This document shows, piece after piece, positions 1-8,467 of a stretch of DNA of 41,458 nt. The stretch comes from an uncultured Treponema sp. (GTDB taxonomy: Bacteria; Spirochaetota; Spirochaetia; Treponematales; Treponemataceae), in assembly GCA_946407195.1 (NCBI GenBank), contig CAMJNC010000005.1, positions 1 through 41,458 on the forward strand. Direction: 5' to 3'. Positions within the stretch are counted from its first letter, which is position 1; each line of letters opens with the position of its first letter. The notes beneath the pieces are model-generated. The model had not been told where the DNA came from, ran no database searches, and saw only the letters and a program-made list of their open reading frames with translations. The position numbers and the translations under genes were made by a program.

Positions 1-877
1 GATCCATCATTCTGTGAGCGAAGTAAAGGATTGCTCCACCCGGTGTTTCGTAAACACCACGGCTCTTCATACCAACAAAGCGGTTTTCGCAGATATCAAC
101 AAGACCAACACCGTTGCGTCCACCGATTACGTTGAGCTCGTTCAAGAGGTCGAGGGCGTTCATCTTTTTACCGTTGAGTCCAACAGGAATACCCTTTTCA
201 AAGTCGATTGTTACATATTCACCATCGTTTGGAGCTTCCTCTGGAACAGTTGTATTTTTAAGCATGTGCTTGTAGTTAGGTTCATTTTCTGTCTTCTCGA
301 GTTCGAGCCCTTCGTGGCTGAGATGCCAGATGTTCTCGTCGCGTGAGTAAGACTGATCTTTTTTCATTGGAACTTCGAGACCGCGGTCTTCGAGATATTT
401 GATTTCAGCTTCGCGGCTGTCCATATTCCATTTGTCATCGCGCCATGCAGCGATTACCTTGATATCTGGAGCAAAAGCTTTAATAGCAAACTCAAAGCGA
501 ACCTGGTCGTTTCCCTTACCTGTTGCACCGTGACAAATTGCAACTGCTTTTTCCTGACGTGCATATTCTACAAGGATTTTTCCGATAAGAGGACGTGCAG
601 TTGAAGTACCAAGAAGATATTCATCTTCATAAACTGCATTTGCCTTGAGTGCAGGCCAGATGTATTCTTCGATATATTCCTGACGTGCGTCTACAACATA
701 ACATGCACTTGCACCTGTTTTGAGTGCGCGAGATTTGATTGCTTCCCAATCGTCTCCCTGTCCTACATCGATACAAACTGCAATTACATCGTAATCATAG
801 TTTTCCTTAAGCCATGGAATGATTACAGTAGTATCAAGTCCACCTGAATAAGCAAGAACAACCTTATCTTTTGCCAT
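1..877 (-). CDS. argG: Argininosuccinate synthase, C-terminus truncated by the window edge
   Basis: Reverse strand translates from ATG at 877 as [56 protein letters not shown]..., with the PP-loop SGGLDT motif; SD AGGAG upstream. Missing from the ORF track because it is open at the edge. Confidence 0.97.
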   Translation of the reverse strand, partial: MAKDKVVLAYSGGLDTTVIIPWLKENYDYDVIAVCIDVGQGDDWEAIKSRALKTGASACYVVDARQEYIEEYIWPALKANAVYEDEYLLGTSTARPLIGKILVEYARQEKAVAICHGATGKGNDQVRFEFAIKAFAPDIKVIAAWRDDKWNMDSREAEIKYLEDRGLEVPMKKDQSYSRDENIWHLSHEGLELEKTENEPNYKHMLKNTTVPEEAPNDGEYVTIDFEKGIPVGLNGKKMNALDLLNELNVIGGRNGVGLVDICENRFVGMKSRGVYETPGGAILYFAHRMMD

Positions 878-913
878 AAATATCTCCTGTGCCACATTTT
901 TTGTGGCTATTTT

Positions 914-958
914 TGCATAAATATACAGAAAATATACAAGTTTATGCAAAAATATGCA
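914..958. promoter_or_regulatory. Two ARG-box-like operators overlapping the likely argG promoter
   Basis: TGCATAAATATACA (914-927) and TGCAAAAATATGCA (945-958) match the ARG-box core TGAATWWWWATTCA at 12/14 and 11/14 positions by eye; they overlap a TTGCAT-N18-TATATT promoter-like sequence read toward argG. Confidence 0.45.
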
Positions 959-964
959 AGAGAT

Positions 965-1567
965 TTATGAAATTGAGCTGATTTTTTGTATAAAATCTGA
1001 ATCTGTGAGGGTAAGTTTTGTATTATTTACAGAAAATTCAAGTGTAAAAGTGCCGTCGCCGTCTGCAGATGGCTCCAGCTTCCAGCTCTTATTTTGTGGA
1101 ATATGAGCTGTTGCATATGCTTTTATAAATTCAAAGGCAAGCTTCTGGCGGCGTTCTGAACGCGATTTGTTTTCAAGAGACTGCTCAAGCTCCTTAAGAT
1201 AGTCCGGGAGCTTTTGCAAGAACTCGTCTATTTCCGGTAACGGATTATAAGGAAACTTTGCATCGCAGATTTTAATGAATTCTGGTCCGCACTTTTGCAT
1301 CATGCTTGCCTTTATGGAATTCTGAATAAAAAGCCTGAGTTTAATTGTAGCTGTAAGACTAACTTCAAAGGTACAGTAGGATGGAAAGTATTCTGTAGAA
1401 ATTTTAGCGTCTGGATGTGAAGCTGTAAAAGCTTCGAACTGTTCGCGGCACTCTGCCATACGTAGTGGAGATGCATTTGTACGAACCATATTTTTATGCT
1501 GAAGGTGTACAAAAAGCTCTTTCCAGAAATCAGCTTCATTGTCTACGTATTTTTGTGCCGCCATCAC
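965..1567 (-). CDS. Hypothetical protein, 200 aa, last gene of the LytTR-containing operon
   Basis: Complete ORF abutting the upstream gene (1567/1568). No family recognised. Confidence 0.75.
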   Translation of the reverse strand: MMAAQKYVDNEADFWKELFVHLQHKNMVRTNASPLRMAECREQFEAFTASHPDAKISTEYFPSYCTFEVSLTATIKLRLFIQNSIKASMMQKCGPEFIKICDAKFPYNPLPEIDEFLQKLPDYLKELEQSLENKSRSERRQKLAFEFIKAYATAHIPQNKSWKLEPSADGDGTFTLEFSVNNTKLTLTDSDFIQKISSIS

Positions 1568-2023
1568 CTACTCCTCAGCCTTATGATTTTTTCGGTCCTG
1601 TAATTTCTGATTAATCTTTTTTGCCTGATTAAAATCAAACATATAAACAAGAATATAAACAGCAAAGAAAACCAGGAGGAACATGCCCTCCATTATAAGA
1701 ACAGATTTAAGGTTTGTTGAAAACCAGTAAAGCTTTAAACCTATTCCAAGCACAAGGGCATTAATCAAAAGAAAATATAAAATCCAGAAAATATTGAGCT
1801 GGAGTCTTGAAGATTTTTCCAGAGTATAAAAAAAGCCGAACAATAAGCCGGAAATAACACCTATAGCCAGTACACCCCAGATGTCGGAAATAGACCAGTG
1901 CTGAGCTTTGTTACCAGCAAGCAGTGGAATAATTGTTGCAAATATAAAAATAATTGTTACAACACGTGTACATATATTTATCATTACAGAAAACATATTG
2001 TCCTTTTCTTCGTAGTTTTTCAT
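1568..2023 (-). CDS. DUF3021-like four-helix membrane protein
   Basis: About four hydrophobic helices; 4-nt overlap with the LytTR gene, the usual context for DUF3021 proteins. Confidence 0.6.
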   Translation of the reverse strand: MKNYEEKDNMFSVMINICTRVVTIIFIFATIIPLLAGNKAQHWSISDIWGVLAIGVISGLLFGFFYTLEKSSRLQLNIFWILYFLLINALVLGIGLKLYWFSTNLKSVLIMEGMFLLVFFAVYILVYMFDFNQAKKINQKLQDRKNHKAEE

Positions 2024-2457
2024 AAGCCAAGTAACTCCTTTAAGGTATTAAGATAATTTCTTGAAATTACAACCTTGTATCCGTTCTGTAAAACAGCTTC
2101 AAAACGGCCTCCGAAAACTGGCAGCAGACTGTCAATTTTATCTACATTTACAATAACAGCCTTGCTTGCACGGAAAAAAGTATCAGATGGAAGTTCATTT
2201 TCGAGCTGATATAAGCGTGATTTAGTTTCATAAACCTCGTTCTTAGTGTAGGCAAAAACATTATCATCAACAGATTCAAAATAAAGAATATCGCGGGGGT
2301 CTACAAAAACAATTTTAGAATCCTTGTAAAAGTTCATTTTGCCTTTACCGGTCTTAAACTGATTTATAAGCTTTGTAAGACTTTCATCCAGATAATCGCA
2401 TTTTACGATTATCTCATCTTCCTCTCCTGCCTGTTTTTCAAGTATAGTAATTTTCAT
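2020..2457 (-). CDS. LytTR-family DNA-binding transcriptional regulator
   Basis: C-terminal half (VFVDPRDILYFESVDDNVFAYTKNEVYETKSRLYQLENELPSDTFFRASKAVIVNVDKIDSLLP...VVISRNYLNTLKELLGL) has typical LytTR features; no receiver domain. Confidence 0.88.
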   Translation of the reverse strand: MKITILEKQAGEEDEIIVKCDYLDESLTKLINQFKTGKGKMNFYKDSKIVFVDPRDILYFESVDDNVFAYTKNEVYETKSRLYQLENELPSDTFFRASKAVIVNVDKIDSLLPVFGGRFEAVLQNGYKVVISRNYLNTLKELLGL

Positions 2458-2471
2458 TAAGTCCTCTTAAT

Positions 2472-3572
2472 TTATTTTACCATTTTTTTTGCTTCTTGTA
2501 AGGCTAAAAATGCCTGAGATTCTTTTCCGCAATTGTTATAGCATTCATAAGCCATGACATAGCAATAGGCTTTCAAGGTTGGATCATCAGTAAGAGAAAC
2601 AATTTTCATAAAGTCCTCTGCTCCACTTTCTGCCTTACCGAAAACCTGATCTGGTACAGAGGCACTTACTGCGGCACGATTCATCAGTACATCAATTTCT
2701 CCGTCTTTTCCATTTGCAAGCTGTACGGCTTTATCAAGATAAGTATAAGCCTCGTTTACCAGAGCAAGAGCCTTCATAACACCTGCCTGTCCACCTTTAG
2801 CTGCAATGCAGGAACCATAATAGGCAAGGCTGATATAATCGTCCGGATTTTCCTGAATCTTTGACTTGTATAATGCAAGATTTGTTTCCAGATCTCCAGA
2901 CACATTGGAAATCATCCCCTTTTTATAATAAAGCTCCTTTATCTTTTGAACGTAGGCTTCAGTTTCTTTTTTGTTATCTTTATTTTTTAATTCAACTTTC
3001 ATGTCAACTTCACGCGGTGCGATTTTTGATAATTCATCAGAGAAAGCACCAGATACAACATAATGATATGATTTTGAAGCTCCAAGTATCTTTAAAAGCT
3101 CTTTATTTTTTAATGGAATGCGCAGCTTTAAGAGCTTTCCATCATTCAAAAAGCAGTTTTCTGTTTCACATAAAAGTTCATCTTTACTGTTATAAACAGC
3201 TCCCTTTTCTCCATTAATCAAGAGCTTATAATTCCATGATTTTTTTTCTGTATTATCAAGTGCAATAAAAATCATGATTTTTCTTTCTATAAGCGGATTG
3301 TTTTTGAATTCAAAATCCACCTGCCAGTAATCAGCATTTGCCTGCCATCTTGCATTTGTAACAGGCTGATGAATTGTATAACGAACAATTCCCTCCCCAT
3401 CATCTCCATTAAAATCAACAAAGTCTCCTGCCACAATTCCTCCTGTATACGAATAGTCTACATGAAGAAAAGAGCCTAAAAAGTTTTCCATAGTTGAAGA
3501 GTTTATAAAAAACAAAGTGATTCCAAAAAAACAGCCAATAGCAATAATTAAAGTTCTAATTTTATAAATCAT
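2472..3572 (-). CDS. Membrane-anchored extracytoplasmic protein with helical, TPR-like C-terminus
   Basis: N-terminal TM segment; C-terminal repeat-like helices (NPDDYISLAYYGSCIAAKGG...LNEAYTYLDKAVQLANG); 4-nt overlap with the upstream polyferredoxin gene. Confidence 0.65.
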   Translation of the reverse strand: MIYKIRTLIIAIGCFFGITLFFINSSTMENFLGSFLHVDYSYTGGIVAGDFVDFNGDDGEGIVRYTIHQPVTNARWQANADYWQVDFEFKNNPLIERKIMIFIALDNTEKKSWNYKLLINGEKGAVYNSKDELLCETENCFLNDGKLLKLRIPLKNKELLKILGASKSYHYVVSGAFSDELSKIAPREVDMKVELKNKDNKKETEAYVQKIKELYYKKGMISNVSGDLETNLALYKSKIQENPDDYISLAYYGSCIAAKGGQAGVMKALALVNEAYTYLDKAVQLANGKDGEIDVLMNRAAVSASVPDQVFGKAESGAEDFMKIVSLTDDPTLKAYCYVMAYECYNNCGKESQAFLALQEAKKMVK

Positions 3573-4738
3573 TTTACAAACACTCCTATAATCATATTGA
3601 TTGTCTTAATCATAAAGCCCGAAGACATAATTACAGCAAAGCTGAAGGCTGCAAAACGGAACAAAGTACCCGGTGAAAAAAGGTCCTTAAAAACAGGATT
3701 ACTGAAGGATTTTTTACCACAGCCGCAGCCACTCTTTTTCTGTGTAAAGCGGAACTCATAAGAAATTGCTTTCTGTGGACAAGCCTTAATACATTCACCG
3801 CATTTTGCACAGGTAATTTCCGGACGACCTTTCTTTTCCTGAATCGTTTTGATATCAATTGCATTGAAAGGACATGCTGAAGCACACTTCATACAGCCGA
3901 CACATTTTTCAGAATCAATTTTCATCTGGAAAATACTAAAGCGGTCTGTAAGTGAAGCAAAGGCACCAAATGGACAAAGTGTACTACACTGCATTCTTTT
4001 TTTAGTAAGGATTGGAAGAAGAACAACAAGTCCAAGGAATAATCCTACAAAAAGGATTGTCGCTATAAGGCTTGGAATTGAATTTACAGGACTATATTCA
4101 GTTACAAGCTTAAACGGACAGAACCATTCACAGTAAATACAGGCAAGCTCACAAAGGGATGCAAGAATAATAAAGAAGAAGAATCCAAACTGGAACTCAC
4201 GAATTTCTTTATTTTTTGCAAGAACCTTAATCCGAGGCTTTTTAGAAACATGACGGAAGCCTTCTTCCCAACCCCCATAAAAACAAATCCAGCTGCACCA
4301 GCCGCGGCCGACAGTAAGCGTACAGATAAGCCAGATTAAAAGCATACTTGCTACAGCAGCATAATGTCCCGAGATTCTTGCAGGGAAAATAATTGACTTT
4401 GTAATTAAAAGCGGAGTCAAAACCTGAGGAATAGCAATGTGACAGAATGGCAGTTCTGCATTACTCATAGCACTGCTTGTAATTGCCATGCTTCCACGTT
4501 CTGCAATTAAATCTGCAATGAATGCAGCACAAAAGCCGACAGCAAAAACACTCTGAAATATTCTGCGGTAAATTACACCGTTTCCATCTGATTTTTTTTC
4601 TGCAAAGGTCATTCGTACAAAAATAAAAATCAGAAAGGCTGCATAAATCAGACTTGCAATGGAAAAATTATTCATAAGTACAACAAAGAACAAAATTAAA
4701 AAGCTCATTAAAAAACTAAGTATCAAACTTGAAATCAT
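3569..4738 (-). CDS. NapH/CcoG-like membrane polyferredoxin (two 4Fe-4S motifs)
   Basis: CVGCMKCASACPFNAIDI and CAKCGECIKACPQKAISYEF are tandem CxxCxxCxxxCP motifs; GRGWCSWICFYGGWEE and several TM helices; extra GCGCGKK near the C-terminus. Confidence 0.88.
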   Translation of the reverse strand: MISSLILSFLMSFLILFFVVLMNNFSIASLIYAAFLIFIFVRMTFAEKKSDGNGVIYRRIFQSVFAVGFCAAFIADLIAERGSMAITSSAMSNAELPFCHIAIPQVLTPLLITKSIIFPARISGHYAAVASMLLIWLICTLTVGRGWCSWICFYGGWEEGFRHVSKKPRIKVLAKNKEIREFQFGFFFFIILASLCELACIYCEWFCPFKLVTEYSPVNSIPSLIATILFVGLFLGLVVLLPILTKKRMQCSTLCPFGAFASLTDRFSIFQMKIDSEKCVGCMKCASACPFNAIDIKTIQEKKGRPEITCAKCGECIKACPQKAISYEFRFTQKKSGCGCGKKSFSNPVFKDLFSPGTLFRFAAFSFAVIMSSGFMIKTINMIIGVFVK

Positions 4739-4757
4739 AATTACCTCACTATCAGAC

Positions 4758-5399
4758 CTAGCCGAAAATCAGCGGAATAAGACCTGTAAAAAACAGAAAA
4801 TAAATACCAATACAAAACTGTGTAATTCTGGAAACAGTACGCAATGCACTTATTCTCTTTGTCAAAAAAGGAATTCCCAGAAGCGGAATAAAGAAAGGTA
4901 AGGTACCGATATAGAAAAATACAAAATAGAAAAGTCCCGGGATTCCATTACCGCCGAAAATTGAACGGAGCATTGCGGTCCAAAGCGGCGGACAAATATG
5001 AAGTCCTACAGCAAGCCCCGATACAACAGCAGTTACCCAGTCGTTTCCAAGCTTACGGAGCTTTGGACATTTACAGCCGTTACTGCAGCCCCATGGAAAA
5101 CGAAGACCAAAGGAATTAATCAGCAGGATAAGGCCGGAAAAAATATATGCGAATACCGAAAGCTTTCTGGCAAAGGCCGGATCCATATATTCGTTTACAA
5201 GAAATCCCAAAGCAGCAAAAACTGCTCCAAGAATAAAATAAGTTACAAGACGGCCGGCAAGAAAAGCACCTATAAGTCCTGCATTTCTTTTATATCCCGG
5301 CTTATCTGAACCGCACAGAAACGGAATAAGAACCGGTCCGCAGTACATTGAACAGTAAGTCCCAGTAGACATTCCAAGTGAAATTGCTTCCAACAACAT
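4758..5399 (-). CDS. TauE/SafE / UreH-like membrane protein with conserved-looking cysteines
   Basis: Multiple TM helices; N-terminal GMSTGTYCSMYCGPVLIPFLCG resembles the Cys-Gly-Pro region of UreH/DsbD-like membrane domains; further cysteines in GCSNGCKCPKL. Confidence 0.7.
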   Translation of the reverse strand: MLLEAISLGMSTGTYCSMYCGPVLIPFLCGSDKPGYKRNAGLIGAFLAGRLVTYFILGAVFAALGFLVNEYMDPAFARKLSVFAYIFSGLILLINSFGLRFPWGCSNGCKCPKLRKLGNDWVTAVVSGLAVGLHICPPLWTAMLRSIFGGNGIPGLFYFVFFYIGTLPFFIPLLGIPFLTKRISALRTVSRITQFCIGIYFLFFTGLIPLIFG

Positions 5400-5404
5400 A
5401 ATTT

Positions 5405-5455
5405 CTCCTTACATTTCATGGTATGCATTGATAATAAAATGGAATGTATAAGGAG
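5405..5455 (-). promoter_or_regulatory. Inverted repeat that could sequester the SD of gene 4758-5399
   Basis: Minus-strand RNA: CUCCUUAUACAUUCCAU - 19 nt - AUGAAAUGUAAGGAG-AAAUU-AUG. The 3' arm contains the AAGGAG SD and pairs with CUCCUUA in the 5' arm. Confidence 0.5.
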
Positions 5456-5507
5456 TAAATCGGGTTTTGGGTAAGTTACTTTTTTGAGGTGGTAAGATGA
5501 TGTTTTT

Positions 5508-6800
5508 TTAAGGTAAAAATGTTGCCCAGTTGCCGGGTAAACCCTGAATCCACCAGCGAGATTTCTCATATGTAAGGCGGGAGTCTAAAATCCAGAGAAT
5601 CGAAGCCGGACCACTATTATTTCCGTTTAATTTTGGAACCTCGCCTTCACCGTCGGTAAATATTATCATTCCTGAATATTTATTTTTATTTTCAAGAAAG
5701 AAATCTATAGGCGGCTGAAAGCTTGTTCCACCGCGGCCGGTTATTTCACTCAGTTTCAAATTTTTTGTAAATTTAACCGGCTTTGTATTTTTAAGATTTA
5801 CATCAAAAAAGATTAAATCAATATTTTCAATTATGCGTAAAAAGAAAAAGTTTTTTATTGCATGATAAAAACGTGCAAAGCTTTCGTCAGTTATTGAGCC
5901 GCTTACGTCCACGGCAATTAAAATGTCGGCCTTTCTTTCGTAGCGGCTCCCCATTGCAGAAAAACCGTAACGGCGGCTGGGTTTCATTCGTGTGAGACGG
6001 CGGTTTACACTTACAATATTTGCACGGAATCTTGTAAGTGCACGACGGTAATCAAATGAAAAATCAACATCGCCCTCAAGTGTCCGCTGCAGATTTCCCC
6101 CAGTTTCTCCCCAGCCTTCTTCTATTTCTGCTTTTTTGATTTTATCATTAATCTGATTCTGAGCGTTTTCATCTTCCTGCCAGAGTTCGGAACTTTCGGT
6201 AATTGCCGCCAGGTCATAATCAGAAAGAGCCCCTGCTCCGCTCGCTTCTCCGCCGCCCGCAGAGGTTTCCCGAATCAAAAATAAAAGTTTTTTATACCAC
6301 TGTTCAAAGGTCAGGTCATCTACAGTTTTAAGAAGCCCTGTATTACGGTCTACCTGTAGATTCCTCTGAAAAAAACGAAGCTCTTCTGTATCTGCCCAGC
6401 GTTTACCAAGCGGGAAATCCAGTGTAGAAAAACGCCATGCCTGACTTTTAAGGTACACTACTCCCGCAGTTTCAATTCCGCTTGGTGGAGTAAAATATTT
6501 TGAAAGAATTACATCGCTGGCAAGCTGAAGTGCCGTTGGATTTGCCTTATACGGCTGACGGGCATACGGATGCTTCAAAAGAATTCTGTAGGTTTCTATT
6601 TTCAAATAGTCTGTAAGCTCTGTTTCAGAAAGCTCATTTGTAAGCAGTTCAGAGAACTCAATGCAGTGCCGTCCGGTCCGCATAGGAACAGTAAGAGAAT
6701 CATTTAAAACCAGATTATGAGTAGTAATGACAGAGAATAATAGAGGCTCGGTTATAAACCAGTTTTTAATGACAGCCTTAAGCCTGTTTTCGGAAGTCAT
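5508..6800 (-). CDS. VWA-domain protein of the DUF2201-like type, partner of a MoxR ATPase
   Basis: MIDAS DVSGSITDESFARFYHAI and IIFTDGEGEVP; located 6 nt after the MoxR gene. Confidence 0.85.
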   Translation of the reverse strand: MTSENRLKAVIKNWFITEPLLFSVITTHNLVLNDSLTVPMRTGRHCIEFSELLTNELSETELTDYLKIETYRILLKHPYARQPYKANPTALQLASDVILSKYFTPPSGIETAGVVYLKSQAWRFSTLDFPLGKRWADTEELRFFQRNLQVDRNTGLLKTVDDLTFEQWYKKLLFLIRETSAGGGEASGAGALSDYDLAAITESSELWQEDENAQNQINDKIKKAEIEEGWGETGGNLQRTLEGDVDFSFDYRRALTRFRANIVSVNRRLTRMKPSRRYGFSAMGSRYERKADILIAVDVSGSITDESFARFYHAIKNFFFLRIIENIDLIFFDVNLKNTKPVKFTKNLKLSEITGRGGTSFQPPIDFFLENKNKYSGMIIFTDGEGEVPKLNGNNSGPASILWILDSRLTYEKSRWWIQGLPGNWATFLP

Positions 6801-6806
6801 ATGAAC

Positions 6807-7865
6807 CTACAGACTGTCACTTAAGTCCAGAAGCTTTTTATAAAGCTCAGGTGCCTTTTCAACAATATAGTTTAAGGCAGCCGGATATCTTTCTGCAGAA
6901 ACAAGGCTTGCAAAATGAGCCTGGAGTTCTTTTTTGTTGTTGTCAGTAAACCATTCAAAATAAGAAACAAGATTTTTTGCAACTTCAGCTCCGGCTGTAG
7001 AACTGTTTTTTTCAAGCCATCTGTAAACTGCTTCATTCAACTGTGTAAAATCTGTAAAGCCCAGGTCAGAAAGCAGCTCCTGATTTTTAGAAAAATCACC
7101 CTCAAGAATTTTTGCAACGGTTGGTACCCTGTTAGAATTTACAAACTCAAAAAAAATAGCAGCAGCTTTGTCGCCGATTATTCCAGAAACCATAGGCTGA
7201 TGCAATTCTCCAAGTTCTGTAAAGCTTTCTATAATTTTTGAAAGGCGCTCCCAGCTTCGACGGTCTGGAGAACGTTCAAGATTTTCCTGAGAATAGTTTT
7301 CATCTCCATCCAAAAGCTCCGGATTTTCCTCAATAAATGAAATGATTCTTGAATCTATTCTGGTAGCTCTTGCCCAGTTTATCCAGTCTTCTACACTTGG
7401 AGCAAATTCGTAAATATTAAAACGGCTTACGAGTGCCGGGTCCAGATCTGTAAGCTGATATTCACTTCCGCCGTTTACGGCACTTATAATCCTGCTGCCT
7501 TCCGGAAGGCTTTTTCCTGCAAGCTTACGGTTTAAGGTTAAATCCATAACCGTCTGCAAAACCTCAGGGCGTGCTCTGTTTAATTCATCCAGAAAAAGAA
7601 CTACAGGTTTTCCATCTGTAGGAAACCAGTATGGAAGCATAAACTCTGTACGACCGGTTGCTTCGTCTAAATGCGGAAGACCAATCAAATCTCCAGGGTC
7701 ACTCATCTGACCAAGAAAAAGAGTTACAACTTTTTCGCCTCTCTCTTCAAAGAAGGCTTCGAGAATACGAGATTTACCAATTCCATGTCGGCCCACAAGC
7801 ATAATATTTTGTGAAGCCGGCGTATTTTCCAGAATAAACTTAAGTTGAGCAGAATCAATTTTCAT
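6807..7865 (-). CDS. MoxR-family AAA+ ATPase
   Basis: Walker A GRHGIGKSR, Walker B PVVLFLDELNRARPEVLQTVMDLTLNRKLAG, sensor region AVNGGSEYQLTDLDPALVSRF. Confidence 0.92.
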   Translation of the reverse strand: MKIDSAQLKFILENTPASQNIMLVGRHGIGKSRILEAFFEERGEKVVTLFLGQMSDPGDLIGLPHLDEATGRTEFMLPYWFPTDGKPVVLFLDELNRARPEVLQTVMDLTLNRKLAGKSLPEGSRIISAVNGGSEYQLTDLDPALVSRFNIYEFAPSVEDWINWARATRIDSRIISFIEENPELLDGDENYSQENLERSPDRRSWERLSKIIESFTELGELHQPMVSGIIGDKAAAIFFEFVNSNRVPTVAKILEGDFSKNQELLSDLGFTDFTQLNEAVYRWLEKNSSTAGAEVAKNLVSYFEWFTDNNKKELQAHFASLVSAERYPAALNYIVEKAPELYKKLLDLSDSL

Positions 7866-7877
7866 AATGAAAAAAGT

Positions 7878-8447
7878 CTACTTTATTAAGCGGATATTAT
7901 CAACATAAATATGCGATTCCTTCATGAGGATTGCACTACTATTATTATAAATTGAAATTCTTCTTACATCACTTAGTCTTTCAGGATATTTTGATAAATC
8001 AAATACAAATGTATGAACGCCTTTTGGAAGATCATACTTTTCGAGACTCCACCAGTTCCAGGAATCTGTTGCCTGAATTACAACGTTAATGTTGTAAACA
8101 TAATTTTCCGGATTATAAAAATCCATTACAATATATTTGGCACCCGATAAATCATTTGTTCCATCATAAAACCAGATTCCAGATTTCGTAGACTTTGCAT
8201 CCATCACATCCATTGTCATTTCAAGGGAGTGAGAACCTTCCGAAGCCCAGTCTTTAGAAATATTTGCACCTGTTGAGTTTTTTACAGACCCATACTGATC
8301 CCAATCAAAACCAGCCCAAATCCAGTAGTTTCCTTTTTCAAAACCATCGAAAAGGAAAGAAGCACCTTCGTTTATTCTTGGATCAGTCTGTGCAAAAGCC
8401 GCTGCAGAAATCAATAATATAGCAATTCCAGTAAATATCTTTTTCAT
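7878..8447 (-). CDS. Secreted beta-rich protein, possibly carbohydrate-binding-like
   Basis: Signal peptide MKKIFTGIAILLISAAAFAQ; aromatic-rich body (FDGFEKGNYWIWAGFDWDQYGS, ATDSWNWWSLEKYDLP) ending in IYVDNIRLIK, like galactose-binding-fold modules; SD GGAGGTGA. Confidence 0.65.
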   Translation of the reverse strand: MKKIFTGIAILLISAAAFAQTDPRINEGASFLFDGFEKGNYWIWAGFDWDQYGSVKNSTGANISKDWASEGSHSLEMTMDVMDAKSTKSGIWFYDGTNDLSGAKYIVMDFYNPENYVYNINVVIQATDSWNWWSLEKYDLPKGVHTFVFDLSKYPERLSDVRRISIYNNSSAILMKESHIYVDNIRLIK

Positions 8448-8467
8448 TTCACATCACCTCCACTAAC

